DNA of 64,000 nt. It comes from Treponema pedis (GTDB lineage Bacteria > Spirochaetota > Spirochaetia > Treponematales > Treponemataceae). Below the pieces are notes generated by a model, which searched no databases, was not told the origin of the DNA, and was given only the letters and a program-made list of their open reading frames with translations. Position 1 is the stretch's first letter. The number at the start of each line of letters is the position of its first letter. This document shows positions 1 to 8,706 of the stretch, in pieces. The position numbers and the translations under genes were made by a program. The stretch spans positions 930,001-994,000 of the forward strand of contig NZ_CP045670.1 of assembly GCF_017161325.1 (NCBI RefSeq). The letters run 5' to 3'.

Positions 1-2945
1 CATACCTTCCGCTTATTACAAACATCTTACCCCCGGAGCCCGCATTTTCTTCTTCAGATTTTATAATTAAACTGACGGAATTTTACCATAAAGCGGTGTT
101 TAATTACGGCCTTAATATCTATGAAAACGAAGCGAAAAAAATAAAACGTTCTTATTTACAATTTAACGAAAAAGAAAATCCTATAAATCCGTACTTGTTT
201 TCAACAATAAAAGTAAATACCGACAATCTTAACTTAAACGATAACGAATTTCCCCTTAAGCCTAAAACTTATGTTACGCTTAATATTCAGACTGCGGAAC
301 AAACCGCACTTACGCTTACTCTTTTGCAAGCTGCGGAGCTTTTTGAAGGACGAACGGAAGGCGTTGAAATAAGCGGGAGCTGTAAAACCCTTCTTTCATT
401 TTATGCTCTTACAGGAAAACTGATTCAATCTTCCGCATTTATACCGGCGGTTTTTACGGTAAAAAAAAGGTTAAGCATATTTTGGAAGCCGCTTTCTTCT
501 TCATCTGAAATAAAAAAAGATATTGAAGCCTTTGCGGCCTGCCTTACGGAAGAATTTTTCAGCCCCGTAAAAGTTTGGGGCAAGCTGTATTGTGCGGAAC
601 TTTTACTTACGGCCTTTTTAACCGAATATGCTTTTTCGCTCAAGTTTATGCCCAACCGAGCTTATTCAAAAGATAAGGAAACGGATTCACTCTTTTTTTC
701 GGGTATGGAAGCTGATATAAGTATTCCGGGTAACAGAAATTTGGATACGGTTATTTACTCGTGGCTTTCGGTTTTAAATTACGGCAATTGCGGTTATGAG
801 TACAGGCTTACTCTTTCTCAAATTAAAGAAGGGGAAATGTTTTCGCTTTCCGCCCTTGTCCGAAAGCTGCCCGAAAATAAACCGGAAGAACTTGAAGAAC
901 AAACTCCTAAAGATTATGCCGAAAATTTTTCGCTTAAAGCGGAGTACATTCCGCCGCCCTTTGTAGAACTTAATGTTGCCGCAAAAAATTCCAAAACACC
1001 CGATGAACTTTTACGCTTTCCGGCAGCTCTTGCAGCATATCTTCCTTCTCTTTCTATTCTTGCCGCAAAAAAATCGGTAATACTTTCGCTTGAAGATACC
1101 GGCTTATTTTTACAAAAATCCGCAAAACTTTTGCAGCGTTTCGGAATCGATATTGTCCTTCCTAAAAGTTTAAAGACGCTTTTGCTGCCCAAACCGGTTA
1201 TAAAAGTAGAAAAGGTAAAGGGAGCCGGTAATGTCGTATCGTTTTTAAATATGAACGATATGCTTGAATATGACCGTGCCGTTATATTAGGCGATACCGT
1301 TTTAAGTTATGAAGAATTTAAAAGTTTGTTTGAAAAAAAGGCGGGACTTGTAAAATTTAATGATGAATTTATTTTGCTTAATCCCGAAGAAGTTGCAAAA
1401 ATGCTTGAAAGGTTTGAAAACCCGCCTGAAAAAAGCGAGGTTTTACAGGCATTTTTTTCAGGTGAAATTGTATGTTCAAAATCGGCAAAAGAATTGCTTG
1501 ATTCCGTTTTTAAAGAAACCGATATCACCGTACCGCATAATTTAAAGGCGGTGTTACGTCCGTATCAGGAAAAAGGATTCCGCTGGCTTTATGCGAATAT
1601 AAAAAGCGGATTCGGTTGTTTGCTTGCCGACGATATGGGGTTGGGAAAAACGGTGCAAATTATAAGTCTTATTTTAACTTTTAAAAATTCGGGAGAGCTT
1701 GATAATCCCGTTTTGGTTATAGCACCTGCAAGTTTACTTTTAAACTGGGAACACGAAATTAAAAAATTTGCACCGAATCTTTTAATTTCAGTGTATCACG
1801 GTAGTAAAAGAAAATTTAAAAGAAATGCAGACGTAATAATTACGACTTATCAAATAATACAAAAAGATGTGGAAAAAATAAAATCCGAAAAAATTTTTTG
1901 TATTGTTTTGGACGAGGCTCAGGCAATTAAAAATTCGGGGTCAAAAAAATCGAAGGCAATTAAGGCGATAAAAGCGGGCGGAAAAATTGCATTAACCGGT
2001 ACCCCCGTAGAAAACAATCTTGAAGATATGCGCTCCATTTTCGACTTTTTCTTTCCGGGTTATTTAGGCACCGCCGACGACTTCAGAAAAAAATGGCGTA
2101 TTCCCATTGAGCTTCATAATTCACAGGAAACGGCAAAACGTTTAAAGCAAATTACGGCACCCTTTTTAATGCGGCGGTTAAAAACGGATTCCGCCGTAAT
2201 TTCGGATTTGCCCGATAAAATAATTACAAACCAATATTGTAATTTGACGGCGGAGCAATTGGCCTTATATGAGAATTTAATTGAAACCGAGTTAAACAAG
2301 GTTATAACCGCCGAAACGAAAACGGAGAGACAAGCTTATATGCTTAAACTTTTAACGGCACTAAAACAAGTATGCAACCATCCGCGCTCTTATGATAAAA
2401 TAACTCCTCCCGAAATGCTGCGTTCCGGCAAGACAAGCGCCGTTATAGAATTACTCCGAGAAATTTTACGTGCGGGTGAAAAAACTTTAATTTTCAGTCA
2501 ATATGTAGGAACGCTGGAAATTTTAGCTGAAATTATAAAAAGCGAATTACATACCGGCGCTCTTATGCTGCACGGACAAATGCCCGCCTCGAAACGGAAA
2601 AAAGCGGTTGACGAATTTCAAAACAATCCCGCATACAGAATATTTTTAATTTCTCTTAAAGCGGGCGGCACGGGTTTAAACTTAACGGCGGCAAATAGGG
2701 TAATTCATTTTGACCTTTGGTATAACCCCGCAGTCGAAGACCAGGCTACCGACCGAGTTTTCCGCATAGGGCAGACACGAAACGTTTTTGTACACAGATT
2801 TATCTGCACGGGAACCTTTGAAGAAAAAATAGATGCAATGATTCAAAAGAAAAGAGAAATAAGCGGTATGAGTATTTCGTCGGGTGAAACGTGGATTTCA
2901 AAATTAAGCAATGAGGAATTAACGGCATTATTTAAAAGGGAATAA
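1..2945 (+). CDS. SNF2-family DNA helicase/ATPase (5' end outside window)
   Basis: The frame is open from the first base, so the start lies upstream; the GTG at 96 is only the first in-window start codon. Counting from 96, the Swi2/Snf2 ATPase core shows a Walker A segment DDMGLGKT near residue 515, a DEAQ box near 605, LTGTPVENN, and in the second RecA-like lobe GGTGLNLT followed by ATDRVFRIGQT. This order is typical of bacterial SNF2 proteins (RapA/HepA-like), which use ATP to translocate on double-stranded DNA and remodel DNA-protein complexes. The N-terminal 480 residues match no domain I recognise. No SWIM zinc finger is visible in the part present. A hairpin follows the stop. The family is certain; the substrate is unknown. 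Confidence 0.93.
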   Translation, partial: YLPLITNILPPEPAFSSSDFIIKLTEFYHKAVFNYGLNIYENEAKKIKRSYLQFNEKENPINPYLFSTIKVNTDNLNLNDNEFPLKPKTYVTLNIQTAEQTALTLTLLQAAELFEGRTEGVEISGSCKTLLSFYALTGKLIQSSAFIPAVFTVKKRLSIFWKPLSSSSEIKKDIEAFAACLTEEFFSPVKVWGKLYCAELLLTAFLTEYAFSLKFMPNRAYSKDKETDSLFFSGMEADISIPGNRNLDTVIYSWLSVLNYGNCGYEYRLTLSQIKEGEMFSLSALVRKLPENKPEELEEQTPKDYAENFSLKAEYIPPPFVELNVAAKNSKTPDELLRFPAALAAYLPSLSILAAKKSVILSLEDTGLFLQKSAKLLQRFGIDIVLPKSLKTLLLPKPVIKVEKVKGAGNVVSFLNMNDMLEYDRAVILGDTVLSYEEFKSLFEKKAGLVKFNDEFILLNPEEVAKMLERFENPPEKSEVLQAFFSGEIVCSKSAKELLDSVFKETDITVPHNLKAVLRPYQEKGFRWLYANIKSGFGCLLADDMGLGKTVQIISLILTFKNSGELDNPVLVIAPASLLLNWEHEIKKFAPNLLISVYHGSKRKFKRNADVIITTYQIIQKDVEKIKSEKIFCIVLDEAQAIKNSGSKKSKAIKAIKAGGKIALTGTPVENNLEDMRSIFDFFFPGYLGTADDFRKKWRIPIELHNSQETAKRLKQITAPFLMRRLKTDSAVISDLPDKIITNQYCNLTAEQLALYENLIETELNKVITAETKTERQAYMLKLLTALKQVCNHPRSYDKITPPEMLRSGKTSAVIELLREILRAGEKTLIFSQYVGTLEILAEIIKSELHTGALMLHGQMPASKRKKAVDEFQNNPAYRIFLISLKAGGTGLNLTAANRVIHFDLWYNPAVEDQATDRVFRIGQTRNVFVHRFICTGTFEEKIDAMIQKKREISGMSISSGETWISKLSNEELTALFKRE

Positions 2946-3058
2946 GGGACAGGAGGCTTAATTGTAAAGGAAAGTTTAAGCCGTCCCGGGCTTTGTAAAC
3001 GGTATCACGGTGCTTTTAAGGGGATTTTAAACGGAACAAAGCGGTTTTTATGTAAACA

Positions 3059-3086
3059 CGGGACACCTTTAAAAAAAGGCGTCCCG
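3059..3086. terminator. Bidirectional hairpin terminator between convergent genes
   Basis: CGGGAC-A-CCTTT and AAAGG-C-GTCCCG form an 11-bp stem with one mismatch and a short A-rich loop. It sits just past the stop codons of both the SNF2 gene and the MCP, and the flanks are A/T-rich on each side. It probably ends both transcripts. Confidence 0.6.
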
Positions 3087-3095
3087 TAAAAATTT

Positions 3096-5183
3096 TTATA
3101 CTTTAAATCGATTAACTTCTTTTACCAGATTTTCAATACTGATTTTGTTCTTTTGAGTTATCTCGTTTACTTCCTGTACGGCATTGTTAATTTGAATTGC
3201 GCCTGCAGCCATTTCGTTCATACTGTCGGTAATGGAGCGGGTCAATCCGTCAAGTTTTTGCATTTCCTTGGCGACATTCTCACCGCCTATAAGCATTTCG
3301 GCGGAGCCCGCGTTTACTTGGGCCGTAATTGCATTAATATCTTCTATTGCCGTTAATACTTCTTTACTGCCGTTTTCCTGTTCTTTCATTGCTTCCATGA
3401 GCCGGCTGCTCATACTTTTTACCTCATCCGACAAACCGAAAATTGCGTTGAATTTTTCTTCAGCAGTTTTTGCCGAACCGGAAAGTATTTCAATTTCTCC
3501 GGATAAGGTTTTAAGCGTTGAAGTAATTGTTTTTCCCTGCATGGAAGACTCTTCCGCAAGTTTTCTTATTTCGTCCGCAACAACCGCAAAACCCTTTCCG
3601 GCTTCGCCCGCATGGGCGGCTTCTATTGCGGCATTCATTGCAAGCAAATTGGTTTGACTTGCTATATGTTGAATAACGGAGCTCGCTTCCAATAAGCCTC
3701 CCGATTCTTCTGCTATTTTTTGCGTTACGCTATTGGATGTCGCTATCGTCTGTTTTCCGTCTTCGGTTGCATTGCTTAAATTCTTTATTACATCGTTTGT
3801 TTTTTCAAGAATTTGCGTAATTGAACTTATGTTGGCAACCATCTGTTCTATTGCGGAAGAAGATTTTGCAACGGATAAGGTTTGTTTTTCTATATTTGTG
3901 TTAAGCTGTCGGATTGTCTGAATTATTTCTTCTATAGTTGAAACCGTTTCCGTTACGCTTGCGGCTTGAGTTAAAGCCTGATGTTTTACTCCTTCTATAT
4001 TTGCACTTATTTGATGTACCGCACCTGCGGTTTCGGTCATATTGCTTGCAAGTTCTTCCCCTATATTTTTCATAATATCCGCATTGGTACTTACTTCGTG
4101 AATCGCTTTTCCGATTTTTTCGATAGTTTGATTAAAATATCTGGATAAATCGGTAATTTCGTCATTTCCCGAAACGGGCAATTGAACGGTTAAATCTCCT
4201 TCGCCGTGAGCTATATCGTTTAAAGCGTTTACGGCTCCGATTATCGGTTTTACGAGTATATGGGCTACAATAAAGACTATAACAAGGGTAAGCAATAAAA
4301 TGAACAGTCCTAAAATATATATCGAATTTCTTAATACGGATATTGCACCCATAACATCGCTGACGGCGGAGCCTATAATTATACGCCAGTTATTGGATAA
4401 CTTTGCATATCCTACTATAATTAAACCGCCGTAGTCGTAATACCCTACGGAATGAGCATCTTTAGTTAATATGGATTCCAAAAATGCGGCTATTGATACG
4501 AATTCGGGGTTTTGTTTTGCTTCTTCTATCAGGTTATACCGCGCGGTTACCAAGTCCATGTTTCTGTCCGCAATAATAATGCCTTTTGCATCAAACATAG
4601 AACATTCGCCGCTTTCGCCTACCGTAATGTCCTTTATAATATCCGAAAGCCAAAAGCCGCTGATAGTTGCCGCCAATACCGACATAATATTATGATTGTC
4701 ATCGTAAACGGGAACCGAAACAATCATTATGACGTTTTTATCCGGTTCCGAAACGAGAGGTTCGGAAATATAAGGTTTACCGGCTTTTGCAGATTGAAAC
4801 CATGTGAAGTTACCTGCAAAGGCGGTATAGCCTTCCGATGTATAGTAATAACCGTTTATATCCGCTATTTCCAATTTATTTATATCTTTATTAAGAGATG
4901 CCTCTTTATTTAAAACGGCGATTTTTTCTTTATATGTCATATCGGCATTTAAAAGAATCTTCATACGCGCCATACCCTGAAGGAATTGAACCAAAGAAGT
5001 AATTTTTCCGTCGATAATTTCCGCAGTATCTTTCGCTTTTTCACTAAGATACAATTCAACTTTTTCCGTAAGAGCTTTTTTTGAGATTTGTAAAGTTAAA
5101 AGTCCCAGTGTCAATATTGATGTGATGATTAAAAGACCGAAAACGATAAGCAGCTTTAAGCGAATAGTAAAACGCTTTTTCAT
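3096..5183 (-). CDS. Methyl-accepting chemotaxis protein (Cache-HAMP-MA)
   Basis: Membrane chemoreceptor of about 695 aa that senses ligands in the periplasm and signals through CheW/CheA. The start is set at the ATG at 5183 ([10 protein letters not shown]) because AAGGAG lies 7 nt upstream; a longer open frame has no such site. A transmembrane helix near residues 10-35 is followed by a dCache-like sensor to about 290, a second helix, a HAMP linker ([10 protein letters not shown]), then a long methyl-accepting coiled coil whose hairpin tip reads [18 protein letters not shown]. The cytoplasmic half is nearly the same as that of the receptor at 41874-44120, so the two are paralogues that differ in their sensors. 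The ligand cannot be told from sequence. Confidence 0.95.
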   Translation of the reverse strand: MKKRFTIRLKLLIVFGLLIITSILTLGLLTLQISKKALTEKVELYLSEKAKDTAEIIDGKITSLVQFLQGMARMKILLNADMTYKEKIAVLNKEASLNKDINKLEIADINGYYYTSEGYTAFAGNFTWFQSAKAGKPYISEPLVSEPDKNVIMIVSVPVYDDNHNIMSVLAATISGFWLSDIIKDITVGESGECSMFDAKGIIIADRNMDLVTARYNLIEEAKQNPEFVSIAAFLESILTKDAHSVGYYDYGGLIIVGYAKLSNNWRIIIGSAVSDVMGAISVLRNSIYILGLFILLLTLVIVFIVAHILVKPIIGAVNALNDIAHGEGDLTVQLPVSGNDEITDLSRYFNQTIEKIGKAIHEVSTNADIMKNIGEELASNMTETAGAVHQISANIEGVKHQALTQAASVTETVSTIEEIIQTIRQLNTNIEKQTLSVAKSSSAIEQMVANISSITQILEKTNDVIKNLSNATEDGKQTIATSNSVTQKIAEESGGLLEASSVIQHIASQTNLLAMNAAIEAAHAGEAGKGFAVVADEIRKLAEESSMQGKTITSTLKTLSGEIEILSGSAKTAEEKFNAIFGLSDEVKSMSSRLMEAMKEQENGSKEVLTAIEDINAITAQVNAGSAEMLIGGENVAKEMQKLDGLTRSITDSMNEMAAGAIQINNAVQEVNEITQKNKISIENLVKEVNRFKV

Positions 5184-5392
5184 TATATTCTCCTTAATTA
5201 TAGATAACCTTATAAACAACACCGGAAGTCGTAGCCGAATTTTTTGCAAAAAGAATTTGCATATTTAATTTTCAGATTATTTTACCGGAGTTTTTATATT
5301 TTTCACTCGGATTATTTTATACTACTTTAAAAAAGAATACAAGATAGAAAATGATAGAATTTTTAAATTAAAGTAAATTGTAGGGGCCGACA
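5184..5392. other. MCP upstream region
   Basis: A/T-rich gap upstream of the minus-strand MCP. It holds the MCP ribosome-binding site (AAGGAG, rc) and presumably its promoter. No gene is seen on either strand. Confidence 0.4.
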
Positions 5393-5451
5393 GTAAAAAA
5401 AACGGCATAGCGGAAAAAAGGGATTAATTTTCCGTACGCCGTTTTTTTTAC
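5393..5451. terminator. Strong hairpin terminator after the peroxidase gene
   Basis: A perfect 14-bp outer stem (5393-5406 with 5438-5451; GTAAAAAAAACGGC and its complement) encloses a second 7-bp stem (CGGAAAA/TTTTCCG). A-runs and T-runs lie at the outer ends, so it can work as an intrinsic terminator in either direction. It touches the stop of the minus-strand peroxidase gene. Confidence 0.8.
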
Positions 5452-5992
5452 TTACAATAACGAAACGATTTTTTTTTCGATTTCTTCCGTTTCCGCAGTA
5501 GATTCAAAACGTTCGATAACATTTCCCGTTTTATCTACAAGGAATTTGGTAAAATTCCATTTGATTTCGGAGTTGTTTTTGTAATCGGGGTCGTTTCCGG
5601 CAATAAATTTTTTCCATAAATTCTTTTTTTTCGCCGGTAAAGCCCGCAAAGCTTTTTTTGCTTTTTAAAAAGACGTACAGGGGGCAGGCATTTGCTCCGT
5701 TTACGTCAATTTTTTGCATTTGCGCAAATTGAGTACCGTAATTTAGCGCGCAAAATTTTTGAATTTCTTCATCGGTGCCGGGAGCCTGTTTCCCGAATTG
5801 GTTACACGGAAAATCGAGGATTTCCAAACCCTTGCCGCTATATTTTTCGTAAAGTTCTTCCAAACCCTTATACTGAGGAGTAAAGCCGCATTCCGTTGCA
5901 GTGTTTACGATAAGCAAAACCTTTCCTTTAAAGGAAGCAAGGGAAAGGTCTTTTCCTTTTCCGTCTTTAACGGTAAAATCATAAATATTCAT
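5452..5992 (-). CDS. Glutathione peroxidase family protein, frameshifted
   Basis: Thiol peroxidase that reduces hydrogen peroxide or lipid peroxides. It starts at the ATG at 5992 (MNIYDF) with AGGAGATATAA upstream. Family motifs are clear: [12 protein letters not shown] with cysteine (TGC) at the peroxidatic position rather than selenocysteine, [13 protein letters not shown], and the catalytic Trp in WNFTKFL. The frame breaks in an A8 run (T8 at 5624-5631 on +). Before it the reading is FAGFTGEKK; the correct C-terminus, NLWKKFIAG to EKKIVSLL, is one frame away. Removing one A restores a protein of about 180 aa, the usual length. The break may be a sequencing error, a pseudogene or slippage; the stretch after it is fully conserved, which argues against decay. 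Confidence 0.85.
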
Positions 5993-6012
5993 TTATATCT
6001 CCTAAAATTTTG

Positions 6013-6433
6013 ATTTTGTTTTATTATATTACATAGAAGAGAGTTTTATCAAGCCGTGATGTAAAAAAACAGCTTCATTAATATAAAAAATGTCAAGTCG
6101 GGGGGATTTAAGGGGGAGAGAGACAACCCCGTTCCGAGCAGGATTTTCTCTCTCCCCCTTAGACCCCCTCTTTCTTTCCCGCACGGCTTAGGGGCTCTGC
6201 CCCTAAGAACCCCGCTTACGGCTGGGGTTTAGAGCGGGTTGGCGGCAAAGGCGCTTCGCTGTTTGCCTGTGTGCGAGCTCTGCGGTTTTATTTTTATTTA
6301 ACCGCTAAGAATGCTAAGAGCGCAAAGGGTTTTTCAGGGGTACTGCTGTTTGCAAGCTCTCTATTTCTTCTTTGCGTGCTCTGCGTGCTTTGCGGTTTTA
6401 TTTTTATGATATTTTGTACGTGCCGTAAAATTA
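6013..6433. repeat. G+C-rich modular repeat region without genes
   Basis: No credible gene. A GGGGGAGAGAGA / TCTCTCTCCCCC inverted pair lies at about 6110-6163. A perfect palindrome CTTAGGGGC-TCT-GCCCCTAAG at 6187-6207 is followed by AACCCCGCTTACGGCTGG; the whole block recurs at 25980-26018. The module GGCAAAGGCGCTTCG...TGTTTGCCTGTGTGCGAG also recurs near 25865. Further on, AACCGCTAAGAATGCTAAGA (from 6300) and GCGTGCTCTGCGTGC...GCGGTT (to about 6400) form an imperfect inverted repeat of about 28 bp, a type often found dispersed in genomes. The region probably consists of non-coding mobile or REP-like repeats. Confidence 0.6.
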
Positions 6434-6473
6434 AAACCCCAAGAATGTACATGGAAGTATCTTCTTGGGGTTT
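6434..6473. terminator. Hairpin, AAACCCCAAGAA stem
   Basis: A perfect 12-bp stem (AAACCCCAAGAA / TTCTTGGGGTTT) with a 16-nt loop. The T-rich flank is on the minus-strand side, so it could end a short minus-strand transcript from the promoter at 6682-6711. No long gene ends here on either strand. Confidence 0.4.
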
Positions 6474-6619
6474 GGTTTATTCGATAAGTTATTAAACTGT
6501 GTTTTAATTTAAAGGATAAAAATACCGGATTTAAAATTTGTGAAGGATATTTTTTTATGCGGGAAAAGAGGCTTTCGTAATTACCTATTAACCGCTTTCC
6601 AATATTTATTTCCGGTGGA

Positions 6620-6631
6620 GGGGGGGGGGGG
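6620..6631. repeat. Poly-G(12) tract with minus-strand promoter-SD-ATG module
   Basis: Twelve G on +. Read on the minus strand: TTGACA (6706-6711), an 18-bp spacer, TATAAT (6682-6687), AAGGAG (6666-6671), ATG (6653-6651), seven codons (MIEKIIY), then the C-tract. With 12 C the frame stops a few codons later. With 13 C it stays open for roughly 85 codons through non-protein-like sequence. On + the tract is followed directly by TATAAA. The promoter elements are seen; the function is inferred. Confidence 0.55.
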
Positions 6632-6783
6632 TATAAATAATCTTTTCTATCATTTCGTAAAAGTTCTCCTTTATAAAATGAATTATATAACTATCGGTAA
6701 ATTTTTGTCAAGTGTTGGGAAATGAATGCTTTCCCGATAAAAATTACCGATGTTCCGGACGGCATATTTTTTGTTATGCCATA

Positions 6784-6817
6784 TTGACATTTTTGTATCA
6801 TTTTAGTAACATTGTTA
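6784..6817 (+). promoter_or_regulatory. TetR promoter with operator on the -10
   Basis: TTGACA (6784-6789), a 17-bp spacer, and TAACAT (6807-6812). The -10 lies inside the perfect palindrome TAACA-T-TGTTA (6807-6817). The same -35, spacing and palindrome occur at 23073-23106 in front of an ABC exporter. Binding by the TetR protein encoded just downstream would block RNA polymerase; this autoregulation is inferred. Confidence 0.7.
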
Positions 6818-6853
6818 TTAAACTATAATTATATTATTTAAATGAGGTTAGAA

Positions 6854-7502
6854 GTGAAAACAAAGGCTGCGGCTGACAAAGACGAGTTAAACACAAGAGC
6901 AAAAATTCTACATGCCGCAAAAGAAGAGTTTTTTGAAAAAGGTTTTTCTAAAACCGGTGTCCGCGCAATTGCGGAAAAAGCGGGTCTTACAACGGGAGCA
7001 ATTTACAATCTGTTTAAAAACAAAGACGGTGTTTTTAACGCACTTGTAGGTACTGCGTTTAATGACTTTCTCACATTTACAAGTCATGAATCGGATATAG
7101 GTTATATGAAATACAATATGCTTACCTCGGAGCTGTCGGTTATCACGGAAATAGGACTGCGCCGTTTTTTGCGTATCATCGATTTTTTTTTATGATAATT
7201 GGGACGCAATGCGGCTGATTGTGTGCTGCGCAAAGGGTAGTTCGTATGAGCACGTTTTCGACGATGCAATACGGGCTGTCGAAGAAGAAACCGCCTTGTG
7301 GCTGAAAAAAGATAATATCCGCGTTTCAAAACAAATGAAGTTTTTTGTTCACGTGATGGTTTCCACCTTTTTTGAAAACTTAAAAGAGATTTTTCATCAT
7401 AACCTGACAAAAAAAGAAGCGCAGGAATATGCGGAAAGTATCAACATATACCACTGTGCAGGCTGGAAGCAGTACTGGCTTGAGCAGGAAGCGGTTAAGT
7501 AA
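6854..7502 (+). CDS. TetR/AcrR-family regulator, frameshifted
   Basis: Ligand-responsive repressor. The GTG at 6854 (MKTKAAADKDEL) is preferred over the ATG at 6842 because GAGG lies 6 nt upstream and the ATG has no Shine-Dalgarno. The N-terminal helix-turn-helix is clear (RAIAEKAGLTTGAIYNLFKN). The frame breaks in a T9 run at 7183-7191: the upstream frame ends in IIDFFL, and dropping one T gives IIDFFYDNWDAMRLIVCC, which joins smoothly to the ligand-binding C-terminus ending at 7502. The restored protein is about 215 aa, normal for TetR. It heads an operon with a methyltransferase, an ICMT-like protein and an ABC exporter, which it probably represses. The break is either a homopolymer sequencing error or T-tract slippage. 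Confidence 0.82.
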
Positions 7503-7513
7503 GAGGTGTAAAC

Positions 7514-8122
7514 ATGAGTTTTTTTGATAATTTTAAAAAGCCGCAGGGAGTTTTGGGAAAACTGATTGTTGCGGGAATGAATTCAGGCCATATTAAAATG
7601 GCGGAGTGGGGATTTTCGCATTTGGACGGAAAGATTTCCGGGGCAGGATTGGATATAGGCTGCGGCGGCGGAGCAAATGTAAAACGCCTGCTTGAAAAAG
7701 GCTGTAAAACGGTAACGGGAGTAGACTATTCCGAAGTGAGTGTAAAACAGTCGGCAAAATTCAATAAGCAGGCGACGGCGAAAGGAGTATGCCGTATCGT
7801 GCAGGCAAATGTTTCTTCGTTACCGTTTGAAAGCGAGAGCTTTGATATTGCAACCGCATTTGAAACCGTCTACTTTTGGCCTGAAATAGAAGACGCATTT
7901 AAAGAGGTATTCCGTGTATTAAAAAAGGGCGGAATCTTTTTTATCTGCAATGAAGTAGACGGACTTCACGAAGGCGATAACAAATGGAGCGAAAAAATCA
8001 GCGGTATGACTATTTACACTGCCGAACAGTTGAACATTCTTTTGATGTCCGCAGGATTTACCGGCATACGAACGGATTCGGTATTTGAAAAAAAATATCT
8101 TTGTGTAACGGCGTATAAATAA
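7514..8122 (+). CDS. Class I SAM-dependent methyltransferase
   Basis: Small soluble methyltransferase (202 aa) of the Methyltransf_11/25 type. SAM-binding motif I is GLDIGCGGGANVKRLLEK (residues about 47-64), the acidic end of strand 2 is VTGVDYS, and the post-motif pattern is LPFESESFDIATAFETVYFW. VFRVLKKGGIFFICNE matches motif III. The start follows AGAGGTG with good spacing, 11 nt after the TetR stop, so they are co-transcribed. The acceptor is unknown. Genes of this kind next to TetR and ABC exporters often modify small hydrophobic compounds, but nothing in the sequence fixes this. Confidence 0.9.
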   Translation: MSFFDNFKKPQGVLGKLIVAGMNSGHIKMAEWGFSHLDGKISGAGLDIGCGGGANVKRLLEKGCKTVTGVDYSEVSVKQSAKFNKQATAKGVCRIVQANVSSLPFESESFDIATAFETVYFWPEIEDAFKEVFRVLKKGGIFFICNEVDGLHEGDNKWSEKISGMTIYTAEQLNILLMSAGFTGIRTDSVFEKKYLCVTAYK

Positions 8123-8154
8123 TACGGGACCGTATAGGGATAAGGTGAATTGAT

Positions 8155-8661
8155 ATGAAAATAAAAACTGCAACGGAAGAACAAAACCATTTACCGGTTA
8201 TCGGTGTAGGGCCGTTATATGTATTGCCGACGGTAGCCGTTACGATTTTAGCTATCGCTCTTACAAAATGGGGAATTATTCCGCCGCTTGGAACCGTGCC
8301 TGTTGTACCGTTTTACAGTGCAGGCAGCTTGAGTATTGTATGCGGAATATATCTTTGGGCGGCGGCGGTATTTTCTTCGCGCATTGATGTAAAGATAAAA
8401 CAAAACACACTTGTAACGGACGGGATATATGCACATGTGAGAAACCCCATTTATTCCGCCTTTTTATTTTTATGCACGGGGGCTCTTCTTTTATGCTGCA
8501 ATATTTTTTTGCTCATACTGCCGCCTCTTTTTTGGCTCTACCTTACCGTGTTTATAAAACTCACGGAAGAAAAATGGCTTTTAAAACAATACGGAGCGGA
8601 GTTTGAAACATATTGCAAAAAGGTAAACCGCTGTATTCCGTCAATTGTCGGTAATGAATAA
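8155..8661 (+). CDS. Isoprenylcysteine carboxyl methyltransferase-like membrane protein
   Basis: Integral membrane protein of 168 aa with four to five hydrophobic segments. The C-terminal half has the ICMT/phospholipid methyltransferase signature: HVRNPIYSAFL (SAM-binding His-Arg-Asn-Pro) and EEKWLLKQYGAEFETYCKK with the paired acidic residues. Bacterial members methylate lipids or small molecules; true isoprenylcysteine substrates are not expected here. It sits in the operon behind a soluble methyltransferase and ahead of an ABC exporter. Start ATG at 8155 after AAGGTG. The family is firm, the substrate unknown. Confidence 0.85.
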   Translation: MKIKTATEEQNHLPVIGVGPLYVLPTVAVTILAIALTKWGIIPPLGTVPVVPFYSAGSLSIVCGIYLWAAAVFSSRIDVKIKQNTLVTDGIYAHVRNPIYSAFLFLCTGALLLCCNIFLLILPPLFWLYLTVFIKLTEEKWLLKQYGAEFETYCKKVNRCIPSIVGNE

Positions 8662-8706
8662 TTGAATTACACATTACCAATTACATATTGTATATAAGGA
8701 GTTTTT

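Noticed and set aside
6271-6495. Open frame on + through the repeat region
   Set aside because: It runs through inverted repeats, has no Shine-Dalgarno, and its product is a read-out of repeat sequence.
6540-6725. Open frame on + spanning the G12 tract
   Set aside because: No ribosome-binding site and no protein-like pattern; the signals at this place are on the minus strand.
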